A stretch of DNA of 43,437 bases from an uncultured Alphaproteobacteria bacterium. Lineage in GTDB: Bacteria > Pseudomonadota > Alphaproteobacteria > Caulobacterales > Parvularculaceae. Location: contig CALAZI010000011.1 of the NCBI GenBank assembly GCA_937895955.1, positions 1-43,437 on the forward strand, written 5' to 3'. This document shows positions 24,733-32,163 of the stretch, piece by piece; positions within the stretch are counted from its first letter, which is position 1, and every line of letters starts with the position of its first letter. The notes under the pieces are model-generated. The model was not told the DNA's origin. It saw nothing but the letters and a program-made list of their open reading frames with translations, and did not search any database. Both the position numbers and the translations under genes were made by a program.

Positions 24733-26232
24733 ATGGCGGATGTAAGCAAAAAACAAGCGGCGGCCGATCCGGCCGAGAGCGGGCGCGGCCTCGGCCTTTT
24801 GAGCCTTGTTGTGGGCCTTGCGACCGGCGGCGCCGTTTATTGGATCACCGATCGCTGGATCGACGCCTCAACGCCCTCGCCGCTCTCCGTGACCGTCCTG
24901 CAATCGATTGTCGCCTTCGCGGCCGGATGGCTGTTGCTGTCCGAACGGCGCGATTTCATCCGGCCGATCTTTCCCGCCGCGATCATCGTCGCAATCCTCT
25001 CCTTCCCGACCTGGAGCCTTGCAGAAGCGATCTCAGGCGCGCAGGGAGAGCTTGACGGATTTCCAGTCGCATTCTGGTTCGCCCTCTCGGCGCCGCTCGC
25101 CTTCTATCTGATGCTGACGCTCTCGAAAGCGATGCTTGAAACCGGGATACCGCCGAAATATCCGGCGATTTTCTTTCACGGCCTGACTCTGCCCCTTGTC
25201 GCCGGCGGCGCGAAAGTTTTCGCCGGCCTCTCGCTTGTGCTGCTTTTCGCGTGGGCAGCGCTCCTCAAGCAGATGGATGTCGCATTCTTCTCCGAACTTT
25301 TTGACGAGCCGTGGTTCATTCTGCCTTTTCTCGGCGCTATCGGCGGGCTTTCGATCGCCATGATCCGCGGACAGCAGGCCGTGCTCGGCGCGTTGCGGTT
25401 CGTGCTTCTCCTGTTTTCGCGGATCGCCATGCCGATCATGGCGCTCTTTTCCCTCACCTTTTTGATCGTGCTGGCGTTGAAAGGCCCTGGCGCCATTCTC
25501 GGCGCCGATCTCTTTTTCGGCCGTCCGGCCGCGGTCATTTTGTTTCTGGCTTTCGCCGGCATGCTGATTTTCAACGGCGTGTATCAGAACGGCGAAAGCG
25601 CTGCGCCGCCATGGTGGCTTCGCCTTTCAACGCTCGCTGCGATCGCGCTTTTTCCCGTTTACACGGGCCTTTCCGCCTACGGCATTTGGATGCGCATCGC
25701 CGAATACGGCCTTACCCCGCCGCGCATCGGCGGCGCGGCGATGACGCTCCTCGCCTTCGGATACAGCCTTGTCCTGGTCGCAGGGCTTGTCACCGAATTG
25801 AACTGGCGGGCGAAAAAATGGATGCCGCTTGTCGCGCCGGCGAATGCGATGATGGCGCTCGCCTGGATCGTCATTCTCGTCGCGCTTTCATCGCCTTCCT
25901 GCAATTTGTGGGCGATGAGCGCGCGCAGTCAGGAGCGCCTTCTGCTCTCCGGCGATATCGACGCCGCCGATTTCGATTACGGCTATCTGAAATTCAAACT
26001 CGGCGCTTACGGCGAAGCGGCGCTTGAACGGATCGAAATCGCTTCTCATCCGCAATCGGACTTGATCCGCCGCGAAATCATCCGCGCAAGAGCGGCGACC
26101 ACCTATTGGGAATACCAGCATCCCGAGTTCGCCGGCGCGCCGACATCGGCGGAAAGCGCTGACGATGAGCCGGGGCCGACCGATCTTGAATTCAACCCGG
26201 AAGGCGCGCCGCCGCAACCGGAATCAAACTGA
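24733..26232 (+). CDS. DUF4153-type multi-pass membrane protein
   Basis: This 499-residue integral membrane protein has roughly twelve hydrophobic helices and belongs by pattern to the DUF4153 family, whose function is unknown. The conserved-looking region contains PWFILPFLGAIGGLSIAMIRG and NGVYQNG. The hydrophilic C-terminus (about residues 395-499) lies after the last helix and ends in a glutamate-, proline- and aspartate-rich tail. The ATG at 24733 is preceded by AGGGG. It is divergent from thyA and convergent with the XRE-like gene, so it stands alone. Confidence 0.82.
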   Translation: MADVSKKQAAADPAESGRGLGLLSLVVGLATGGAVYWITDRWIDASTPSPLSVTVLQSIVAFAAGWLLLSERRDFIRPIFPAAIIVAILSFPTWSLAEAISGAQGELDGFPVAFWFALSAPLAFYLMLTLSKAMLETGIPPKYPAIFFHGLTLPLVAGGAKVFAGLSLVLLFAWAALLKQMDVAFFSELFDEPWFILPFLGAIGGLSIAMIRGQQAVLGALRFVLLLFSRIAMPIMALFSLTFLIVLALKGPGAILGADLFFGRPAAVILFLAFAGMLIFNGVYQNGESAAPPWWLRLSTLAAIALFPVYTGLSAYGIWMRIAEYGLTPPRIGGAAMTLLAFGYSLVLVAGLVTELNWRAKKWMPLVAPANAMMALAWIVILVALSSPSCNLWAMSARSQERLLLSGDIDAADFDYGYLKFKLGAYGEAALERIEIASHPQSDLIRREIIRARAATTYWEYQHPEFAGAPTSAESADDEPGPTDLEFNPEGAPPQPESN

Positions 26233-26240
26233 AGCGAGCT

Positions 26241-26525
26241 TTACGTCGATGTCGGCGCGGCGTCGTCGACTTCTTTTTCGCGGTCTTTTTTAGGCTTGTC
26301 TTCGCGGCGTTTTATTTTCCGATTGGGTCCGTGATAATCCTCAACGCCCTCGGTCAACGCATAGCAGGCGAGACGAACCGAACGCGGGATCACGACCTTG
26401 TCGCCGTCGCGTTCGCCTTTCTCATAGTACTGAATCATGCGCCGCTTGAGGCCGAGCGCCTGCGCCGCGTCCTTCTGCGACATGTCCAGCGACTTGCGCC
26501 ATTTTTTGAAATCACTCGGTTCCAT
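26241..26525 (-). CDS. XRE-like helix-turn-helix DNA-binding protein
   Basis: This 94-residue protein has an N-terminal helix-turn-helix (about residues 3-45, DFKKWRKSLDMSQKDAAQALGLKRRMIQYYEKG) of the Cro/C1 type. A short conserved segment (PRSVRLACYALTEGVEDYHGP) and a lysine-rich, disordered C-terminus follow. This architecture is common in alphaproteobacteria, where homologues start at the equivalent MxPSDFKKWRK. I therefore prefer the ATG at 26525 over one five codons upstream, although neither has a strong ribosome site. The target is unknown. It points away from the ssrA gene. Confidence 0.85.
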   Translation of the reverse strand: MEPSDFKKWRKSLDMSQKDAAQALGLKRRMIQYYEKGERDGDKVVIPRSVRLACYALTEGVEDYHGPNRKIKRREDKPKKDREKEVDDAAPTST

Positions 26526-26671
26526 CGCCCGCTCGCCCATTTCGCCCGCCAGTCTTAGGAGTTCGGCGCACTTATTGCTCTAGCGGCTTTTCGTTACAAG
26601 CCCTTGACGATTTAACGAGAATTGTTCGCAAACCCTTCAAATCGAAAGGATTTGCCCCTATCTTCAATGCG

Positions 26672-26995
26672 CCGGCTTGCCGGCTATGGCGATAAACGGC
26701 CCGTGTAATAAGCGGATCGGACCCGGGGGCGGTACCCGGCGGCTCCACCAAAGGCTCCTGAAGGGGCTTTCGGCGGGGCCGAAATAGGATCGACGGACGT
26801 GTAAAGACGACGCTTTCGCCCGGATGGTCTCCGTTATTGGACCAAACTCGATAGTTGCCAACGACAACTACTCGGAAGAGTTCGCTCTCGCTGCGTAATG
26901 CGGCTGAGCTGCTCACTTTGAAGTCCTGATCTCTTCCAAGGTCAGGCGGGGCCCCCCGGCGCCTGGCAACAGAAGCCGGGACCTTTATCCATAAA
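26672..26995 (+). ncRNA. ssrA: Permuted two-piece tmRNA (alphaproteobacterial type)
   Basis: tmRNA rescues stalled ribosomes and tags the nascent chain for proteolysis. The acceptor piece comes first: a T-arm (CCGGG, loop GGCGGTA, CCCGG) and CGGCTCC-ACCA ending at 26750. A 24-base spacer follows, then the coding piece beginning GGGGCCG at 26775, which pairs with CGGCTCC to rebuild the seven-pair acceptor stem (one G-U). The tag reading frame is at 26857. A long P2-like helix can form between 26688-26703 and 26977-26990, joining the two pieces. This is the circularly permuted form known from Caulobacter. Outer ends are approximate. A TTGACG at 26604-26609 could be the -35 box. Confidence 0.95.
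26857..26898 (+). other. tmRNA tag reading frame, ANDNYSEEFALAA
   Basis: Thirteen codons from GCC to GCG followed by TAA encode ANDNYSEEFALAA; with the alanine carried by the tmRNA, the tag is AANDNYSEEFALAA. The bases just before the resume codon (ATAGTT) match the conserved element upstream of tmRNA resume codons. The C-terminal ALAA is the ClpX-recognised end, and AANDN is the part usually bound by SspB. Confidence 0.95.
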
Positions 26996-27241
26996 GAAGC
27001 CGCCGCTTTTTCAGCTTCAGGCTTTGTCGGCGCCGCCGACATGGCGAGCGCCGGAAGCCGGGATGTTTGCCCCGCCGGACGATACTGCGAGGAGCAACGC
27101 GCATTCTGGAATTATTTAAATCCGGAATCACGTCACATCTCGGTCAAAATGGGCGTCCGAGCAGGCCGACGATAGCGATCAGCCGTTTGCCTTGGGCCTT
27201 CCCGCTGCTATGGAAAGCGGCGCAAACGCAGCGAGGGCGGC

Positions 27242-27709
27242 TTGAGCGACGTTGAAATCGATTACGACTTCCTGACCCAGCAGGCGCTGAAGCGCGTTCT
27301 TCGCGACGTTCTGGTCATGACGGAAGAGCTCGGCGCAGCGCCGGGCGATCATCATTTTTACATCGAGTTCGAAACCGGCGCTGACGGCGTCATTATTCCG
27401 GACGATCTTTTGACCGCTTATCCCGAACGGATGACGATAGTTCTCCAACATCAATTTGACGACCTCGCCGTTCGCGAAGAAGAATTCTCCGTAACGCTCT
27501 GGTTCAAGGGAAAACAGGCGCGGCTTACCGTTCCGTTCAACGCCGTCACCAGCTTCGCCGATCCCAGCGTCCAATTCGGGCTGAGGTTCGACGCTTCGCC
27601 GCGCGCTCACGCCGCGGCGGAAGAGCCTGAAACACCCCCTTATCAAACTGCGGAGAAAGAATCCGAGGGCGCCGCCGTCCTGCAGCTCGACTCGTTCCGG
27701 AAAAAATAG
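27242..27709 (+). CDS. sspB: SspB-family ClpXP adaptor for ssrA-tagged proteins
   Basis: This adaptor captures ssrA-tagged substrates and tethers them to ClpX for degradation. The 155-residue protein has the SspB fold (about residues 5-115) with the recognisable HHFYIEFETGADGVIIP, YPERMTIVLQHQFDDLAV and FSVTLWFKGKQARLTVPFNAVTSFADPSVQFGL segments. A disordered linker and a short C-terminal LQLDSFRKK tail, likely the ClpX-docking element, follow. The start is TTG with GAGGG five bases upstream. It lies about 250 bases after the tmRNA coding piece, so the tag RNA and its adaptor are neighbours. Confidence 0.92.
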   Translation: MSDVEIDYDFLTQQALKRVLRDVLVMTEELGAAPGDHHFYIEFETGADGVIIPDDLLTAYPERMTIVLQHQFDDLAVREEEFSVTLWFKGKQARLTVPFNAVTSFADPSVQFGLRFDASPRAHAAAEEPETPPYQTAEKESEGAAVLQLDSFRKK

Positions 27710-27712
27710 GGC

Positions 27713-27901
27713 CTAAGGCTCAAATATATCTTCGATCCTGCGCTTGAAGAGCGCCGCCAGCTTAAAAGCAAGCGGCAGGCTTGGGTCGTATTTTCCTGAT
27801 TCCAAAGCCTGAATCGTTTGCCTGGAAACGCCCGCCAGCTCGGCGAGGCGCGCCTGGCTCCAGCCTCTTTCACCGCGAAGGGTCCGCAAATGATTGTTCA
27901 T
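27713..27901 (-). CDS. Small XRE-family transcriptional regulator
   Basis: This 62-residue protein is almost entirely one Cro/C1 helix-turn-helix (LRTLRGERGWSQARLAELAGVSRQTIQALESGKYDPSLPLAFKLAALF), ending in RRIEDIFEP, as in the short YozG-like regulators. Such proteins often sit with small membrane proteins and autoregulate. Its start overlaps the preceding membrane gene by four bases (ATGA), so the two are probably coupled. Candidate operators are the repeats at 28600-28654. It converges with sspB, with three bases between the stop codons. Confidence 0.92.
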   Translation of the reverse strand: MNNHLRTLRGERGWSQARLAELAGVSRQTIQALESGKYDPSLPLAFKLAALFKRRIEDIFEP

Positions 27902-28335
27902 CGAAATGCGGAGGAAACGCCATGGCGGGCCGCCATATAAATGATCGAGAACATCGGCGCGATCATGTAGAGTGGAAAATCCGGCGCTGACAGGATGATT
28001 TCGGCGACGCCCCAGGATGCGGCGAACATAACCGCGCCGCCGCCGGCGATCGCAAGCGCTTTCGTTTCAACCTGCCGCTCGAACTCGTCAAGCGCGAGGT
28101 ATCGCCGAATATACGTCAGGAACAGACCGGCAAGCGCGACAACCGCCGCCGCGACAAACCCTGCGGCGAACGCGGATCGCCCTCGATCGGAGAAGTCATC
28201 CGCGTAGAACACCGCAAGCAGAAATGTGAGCGCCATAACGGCTTCTTCCGCGCTGCGCCTCAAACGCGCAGTACGCCGCGCCCGTTTCGATGCGCCGCTT
28301 TCGTCCTCCATCCCTTCGCGCTCATCGTCAGTCAT
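27898..28335 (-). CDS. Small four-helix membrane protein paired with XRE regulator
   Basis: The function is unknown. The 145-residue protein has a charged, arginine-rich N-terminus (about 1-30) and four hydrophobic helices (about 32-48, 58-80, 95-113 and 117-138). A conserved-looking segment, YLALDEFERQVETKALAIAGG, lies between helices 2 and 3. This pattern resembles the small DUF2178-like membrane proteins commonly linked to YozG-like regulators, but I could not confirm the family. It overlaps both neighbours, eight bases with the upstream gene and four with the XRE gene. Confidence 0.8.
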   Translation of the reverse strand: MTDDEREGMEDESGASKRARRTARLRRSAEEAVMALTFLLAVFYADDFSDRGRSAFAAGFVAAAVVALAGLFLTYIRRYLALDEFERQVETKALAIAGGGAVMFAASWGVAEIILSAPDFPLYMIAPMFSIIYMAARHGVSSAFR

Positions 28336-28585
28336 GGCCGCTCTCCGAACGCTTTTTCCGAAACGGCCGCGTCAGAAAATTGAAAGCGGCCTTGCGGCTT
28401 TGAAATAGCGTGATTCCAAGCACTGCGGCGGTGATCCAGAAGGCGACTTCCATCGCCAGGGCTCCCGCCGTCACCGCAACCGTCCATTGTTTGATATCCG
28501 GTTCGAAAGTCATCTTAAACGCGACGATGCCCGCCCAAAGAGCGAGCACGATCAGCCATACCGCGGCGACAATCGCTTTCTTCAT
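28328..28585 (-). CDS. Small two-helix membrane protein, first gene of XRE cassette
   Basis: I do not recognise this protein. It has 85 residues, starting MKKAIVAAVWLIVLALWAG, with two hydrophobic helices (about residues 3-23 and 34-56) and a basic C-terminus (RPFRKKRSESGHD). I prefer the ATG at 28585, which has CGGAGACC upstream. The frame extends upstream through the promoter palindrome, which is not expected to be coding. It is the first gene of a three-gene cassette with the four-helix membrane protein and the XRE regulator. Confidence 0.7.
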   Translation of the reverse strand: MKKAIVAAVWLIVLALWAGIVAFKMTFEPDIKQWTVAVTAGALAMEVAFWITAAVLGITLFQSRKAAFNFLTRPFRKKRSESGHD

Positions 28586-28599
28586 ATCAGGTCTCCGTT

Positions 28600-28654
28600 T
28601 GTCAAGCTTCCTTGACATATGACGCATACCATCATATGTCAAGCTTCCTTGTCA
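28600..28654. promoter_or_regulatory. Symmetric bidirectional promoter with two operator-like repeats
   Basis: TTGACATATGA (28612-28622) and TCATATGTCAA (28632-28642) form a perfect 11-bp inverted repeat around nine bases. Each strand therefore reads TTGACA, a 17-base spacer, and TATGTC, giving one promoter toward the amidohydrolase and one toward the XRE cassette within the same bases. Two near-identical operator-like sites flank it: TGTCAAG-CTTC-CTTGACA (28600-28617, perfect seven-bp arms) and TGTCAAG-CTTC-CTTGTCA (28637-28654, one mismatch). A small XRE dimer bound there would cover both -35 boxes. The repeats are seen directly; the promoter and operator roles are inferred. Confidence 0.7.
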
Positions 28655-28683
28655 TTTATCGCCTTTACCCGGAGAGACCCAAA

Positions 28684-30114
28684 ATGAAGCGCATTGTCAC
28701 CCTTCTCTTCGCCGCCGGTCTTGGCGCCTGCGCAACGCCGGTCCCAAAAGGAGCGGCGATTTATCGCAATATTTCGCTCGTCGATCCGGTCAGCGAGACA
28801 ATTGCGCCGAACGCTTGGATCATTGTCAGCGACGGCAAAATTTTCCGGGTCGGCGCCGGCGCCGCGCCGCGCAGACAATTCGCCTCAACCTTCGATATGG
28901 ACGGAGCCTACGCAACGCCCGGACTTATCGACACGCATGCGCATGTCACGCTCGGAACGATTTCGATTGAGCAAACGCCCGTCCCCGCCCTTCGCGCTAA
29001 CTATGACCCAGCCTATACGGAGCATGCCGCGAGGATGTTGCTGGCGCATGGCGTTACGACGATCCGAAATCCGGGCGGAGATGCGGATATCAACATCGCC
29101 TATCGTGAGGCGGCCGCCACTGGCGCGATCGCAGGTCCTGACGCGCTTGTCGCCGGCCCGGTGATCGACCGATCGCCGCTCCCCTTTCACGGCCTATCGG
29201 ACTTGACGGACGAAGCGCATCCCATCGAAGCCATCGTGGAAGCGCAGGCGGAAAAGGGCGTTGATTACATAAAGCTCTATCATTCGCTCACAGAGGAAGA
29301 TGTCGAGCGCGCCGCTGCAGCCGCCCGCGCCCGCGGCGTGCGAACAATCGGTCATCTCGGTATCAGCTGGAAGAAGGCGTCGGAACTCGGCGTCGACGCG
29401 CTCGTCCACGCCATCCCGGCAAGCCCAGACGATCTTGAGCCCGCGCAAAGCGAGGCATATCGCAGGACGGCGCGCCACGGCGCCTTTGCATTTTTCGAGT
29501 GGTGGGAGGCGGCCGATCTCGACAGCCCGGCGATGCAAGAACTCATTGCAACGCTCGCCGAACGCCAAACGCATGTCGACCTGACGCTTATCGCATTCCG
29601 GCTCGCTTTCTGGGGTGATGAGCCGGCGGTGCGCGACGAATATCTCACTCTCTCTCACCCGGATCTGGTGGAAAACTGGAACACGTTCTTTCGCTTCGAT
29701 CTTGGCTGGCGGCCAGAGGATTATGCGCGCGCCAAGGCGGTATGGCCTAAGATCCTGCGCTTTGCGCGGCTATTGCATGAGGCGGGCGTGCCCATGACGC
29801 TTGGGACGGATCAGGCGAACCCGTTCGTCGCGCCTGGCGCCAGCCTCATGCAGGAAATGAAGTTGCATGAAGACGCCGGCATTGAGAAGTGGGACATTTT
29901 GAGAATGGCGACCAGCGAAGCGGCGCGAATCCTCCGTCTTGATGCAAAGACCGGACAGATAGTAGCCGGGCTTGAAGCCGATATCGTATTCACCGAAAGA
30001 AACCCGCTTCAGTCCTTCGATGCATTCCTCGCCCCTCGTCTCGTAATCAGTAACGGGCGTTCCTTCGATCCGGCGGCCCTTAGGGTGAAGCCAACAGGAG
30101 TCGCAGGCGACTGA
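28684..30114 (+). CDS. Amidohydrolase-superfamily lipoprotein
   Basis: This metal-dependent hydrolase of the imidazolonepropionase-like/prolidase-like branch is anchored as a lipoprotein. The 476-residue protein starts MKRIVTLLFAAGLGAC with a lipobox (C16). The TIM barrel shows the metal-binding HxH in DTHAHVTLG, IKLYHSL with the bridging lysine region, histidines in TIGHLG and LVHAIPAS, and the catalytic aspartate in LGTDQANPF. GERxxx-like metal and beta-sandwich segments lie at the ends. The ATG at 28684 has GGAGAG upstream; the longer frame runs through the promoter. The substrate is unknown (dipeptides, cyclic imides or similar). It is divergent from the XRE cassette. Confidence 0.88.
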   Translation: MKRIVTLLFAAGLGACATPVPKGAAIYRNISLVDPVSETIAPNAWIIVSDGKIFRVGAGAAPRRQFASTFDMDGAYATPGLIDTHAHVTLGTISIEQTPVPALRANYDPAYTEHAARMLLAHGVTTIRNPGGDADINIAYREAAATGAIAGPDALVAGPVIDRSPLPFHGLSDLTDEAHPIEAIVEAQAEKGVDYIKLYHSLTEEDVERAAAAARARGVRTIGHLGISWKKASELGVDALVHAIPASPDDLEPAQSEAYRRTARHGAFAFFEWWEAADLDSPAMQELIATLAERQTHVDLTLIAFRLAFWGDEPAVRDEYLTLSHPDLVENWNTFFRFDLGWRPEDYARAKAVWPKILRFARLLHEAGVPMTLGTDQANPFVAPGASLMQEMKLHEDAGIEKWDILRMATSEAARILRLDAKTGQIVAGLEADIVFTERNPLQSFDAFLAPRLVISNGRSFDPAALRVKPTGVAGD

Positions 30115-30120
30115 GGCTTC
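30087..30120 (+). terminator. Stem-loop over the amidohydrolase stop codon
   Basis: GAAGCC (30087-30092) pairs with GGCTTC (30115-30120). An inner AGTCGC-AG-GCGACT is a second perfect stem. The stop codon TGA lies inside the structure. The tail CCCTTGCTTCG is not a strong U-tract, so it may act as a weak terminator or a 3' end stabiliser ahead of fumC. Confidence 0.4.
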
Positions 30121-30181
30121 CCTTGCTTCGTCCTCCGGCGGCGGTTAGACCGACTCGGTTTTTCTCCGCCGGCAGGACCCC

Positions 30182-31570
30182 ATGAAGAAAACCCGCACCG
30201 AAACAGACACATTCGGCCCGATCGAAGTTGACGCCTCGCGCTATTGGGGCGCGCAGGCTGAGCGCTCCCGCGGCAATTTCAAAATCGGATGGGAAAAGCA
30301 GCCGGCCTCCATCATCCGCGCGCTCGGCATCGTCAAACGCGCGGCGGCCGAGACCAATATGGCGCTTGGCAAGCTCGATCCAAAGGTCGGCAAAGTCGTC
30401 GTCGAGGCCGCGCAGGAAGTCATCGAAGGCAAGCTGAACGATCATTTCCCGCTCGTCGTCTGGCAAACGGGTTCCGGCACGCAATCGAACATGAACGCCA
30501 ATGAGGTGATTTCGAACCGGGCGATCGAAATGCTCGGCGGCGAGATGGGGTCGAAGAAGCCCGTCCATCCGAACGATCACGTCAATATGAGCCAGTCGTC
30601 AAACGACTGCTTCCCGACAGCGATGCATGTCGCCTGCGCGGAAGAAATCTCGCATCGACTGATCCCGGCGCTGAAGACGTTGCATCGAGCGCTCGACGCC
30701 AAGGCGAAGGAATGGAAAGACATCATTAAGATCGGCCGCACGCATACGCAGGACGCGACGCCGGTGACGCTGGGCCAGGAATTTTCCGGCTACGCAAAAC
30801 AAGTTGAGAACGGCATTGCGCGGATCGAGCAAACCCTGCCGGCATTGATGGAGCTTGCGCAGGGCGGCACCGCAGTCGGCACCGGGCTTGCGAGCCCCAA
30901 GGGTTTCGACGTCGCCGTCGCCAAGCGCATCGCCGAACTGACGAAGCTTCCCTTCACAAGCGCGCCGAACAAATTCGAAGCGCTCGCAGCGCATGACGCG
31001 ATGGTGATGAGCCACGGCGCGATCGCGACCGTCGCCGCATCGCTTTTCAAGATCGCCAACGATATCCGCTTCCTCGGCTCCGGTCCGCGGTCGGGTCTCG
31101 GCGAACTCGCTTTGCCGGAGAATGAACCCGGCTCTTCAATCATGCCGGGCAAGGTCAATCCGACCCAGTGCGAGGCGCTGACGCAGGTCTGCGCGCATGT
31201 CATGGGCAATAACGCCGCCATTATCTTCGCCGGCAGCCAGGGCCATTTCGAGCTCAACGTCTTCAACCCGATGATGGCGTATAATTTCCTGCAGTCCGTG
31301 CAGTTGATCTCGGACGCGGCGGAATCATTCACCCATAATTGCGTCGCCGGCATCGAGCCGCGGCTCGACAACATCCGGAAAGGGCTGGAGCAGTCGCTGA
31401 TGCTCGTGACGCCCCTGAAGGAAAAATACGGCTATGACCGCGCCGCCAAGATCGCAAAGACCGCGCACAAGAACGGCACGACGCTGCGCGAGGAAGCGAT
31501 CAAGGACGGGATCCCCGCTGAAGATTTCGACGCCATCGTCCGCCCGGAAAAGATGATCGGACCGGGCTGA
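30182..31570 (+). CDS. fumC: Fumarate hydratase class II
   Basis: This TCA-cycle enzyme interconverts fumarate and malate; the class II form has no iron-sulfur cluster. The 462-residue protein starts with TETDTFGPIEVDASRYWGAQAERS and has the substrate-binding GSGTQSNMNANEV, the catalytic-histidine region IGRTHTQDATPVTLGQEF, and the superfamily signature GSSIMPGKVNPTQCE. All are typical, and length matches FumC. It has its own upstream gap of 67 bases, so it could be transcribed separately from the amidohydrolase. Confidence 0.97.
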   Translation: MKKTRTETDTFGPIEVDASRYWGAQAERSRGNFKIGWEKQPASIIRALGIVKRAAAETNMALGKLDPKVGKVVVEAAQEVIEGKLNDHFPLVVWQTGSGTQSNMNANEVISNRAIEMLGGEMGSKKPVHPNDHVNMSQSSNDCFPTAMHVACAEEISHRLIPALKTLHRALDAKAKEWKDIIKIGRTHTQDATPVTLGQEFSGYAKQVENGIARIEQTLPALMELAQGGTAVGTGLASPKGFDVAVAKRIAELTKLPFTSAPNKFEALAAHDAMVMSHGAIATVAASLFKIANDIRFLGSGPRSGLGELALPENEPGSSIMPGKVNPTQCEALTQVCAHVMGNNAAIIFAGSQGHFELNVFNPMMAYNFLQSVQLISDAAESFTHNCVAGIEPRLDNIRKGLEQSLMLVTPLKEKYGYDRAAKIAKTAHKNGTTLREEAIKDGIPAEDFDAIVRPEKMIGPG

Positions 31571-31669
31571 TCGGGTCCTGCGGATCACTGGTCCGGGAAT
31601 TGCTCAAAAGGGTGACAATGGCGCGGCGGAAGGGTTCGCGCGCGCGTGTAGAATTGTCGGGGAAATAGC

Positions 31670-31888
31670 ATGTCTGATGGTAAATCGCCCAGCCAAACTC
31701 GTCTCATTCTGGCGCAGTTTCTGTTCGCGCACGGGATCGATATCGAGGCGCTCTACAAGGCGCTTGGCGCGGAAGTCGCCGATTGCGACGCCGAAGCGGT
31801 CTCTCACATGGCGGGGATTATCGACGGCGTGACGCTGGCGACCCAGAAGATCAAGACCCACGGGCTCGACAACTGGGCGAAGAACTGA
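31670..31888 (+). CDS. Small conserved-looking protein of unknown function
   Basis: I do not recognise this 72-residue protein. GGGGA lies upstream of the ATG (eight bases). The sequence (LILAQFLFAHGIDIEALYKALGAEVADCDAEAVSHMAGIIDGVTLATQKI) looks helical and soluble, with no membrane segment or signal. It lies between fumC and the ribbon-helix-helix gene, all on the plus strand, with 99- and 38-base gaps, so the three may form one transcript. The coding base pattern matches the genome. Confidence 0.65.
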   Translation: MSDGKSPSQTRLILAQFLFAHGIDIEALYKALGAEVADCDAEAVSHMAGIIDGVTLATQKIKTHGLDNWAKN

Positions 31889-31926
31889 GCCTGTCTCTCC
31901 GGCCCGACCTCTGCTAGCGATGCGCG

Positions 31927-32163
31927 ATGCCCAAACGGTCCATCACCATCAAGGGCCATCGCACCTCGATCGCGCTTGAAAATGAATTCTGGACGGTTCT
32001 CGACGAAACCGCTGCGGCGCGGCGCATCAGCCTTCCCGCGCTTGTCGCTGAAATCGATCGGTTGCGTCTGAAACAAACGCCGACGCCTGGTCTGGCGTCG
32101 GCGCTCAGAATTTTCGCGCTTGACGAAGCGCGCCGTTCAGGCGTTGGCCACAAGGCCGGCTGA
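31927..32163 (+). CDS. Ribbon-helix-helix domain protein
   Basis: This 78-residue protein matches the RHH_4-type ribbon-helix-helix pattern. A beta strand in KRSITIKGHRTSIALENEFWTVLDE precedes a helix-turn-helix-like pair (AAARRISLPALVAEIDRLR), followed by ALRIFALDEAR. Such proteins are probably dimeric DNA-binding regulators, or cofactors of other regulators. It has no strong ribosome site (TAGCG near the ATG). Its last 27 bases overlap the end of the convergent GlnE-like gene. Confidence 0.85.
   Translation: MPKRSITIKGHRTSIALENEFWTVLDETAAARRISLPALVAEIDRLRLKQTPTPGLASALRIFALDEARRSGVGHKAG

Noticed and set aside
26604..26632. TTGACG and CGCAAA as an ssrA promoter
   Set aside because: The -35 is plausible but the -10 is poor; kept only as a remark in the ssrA entry.
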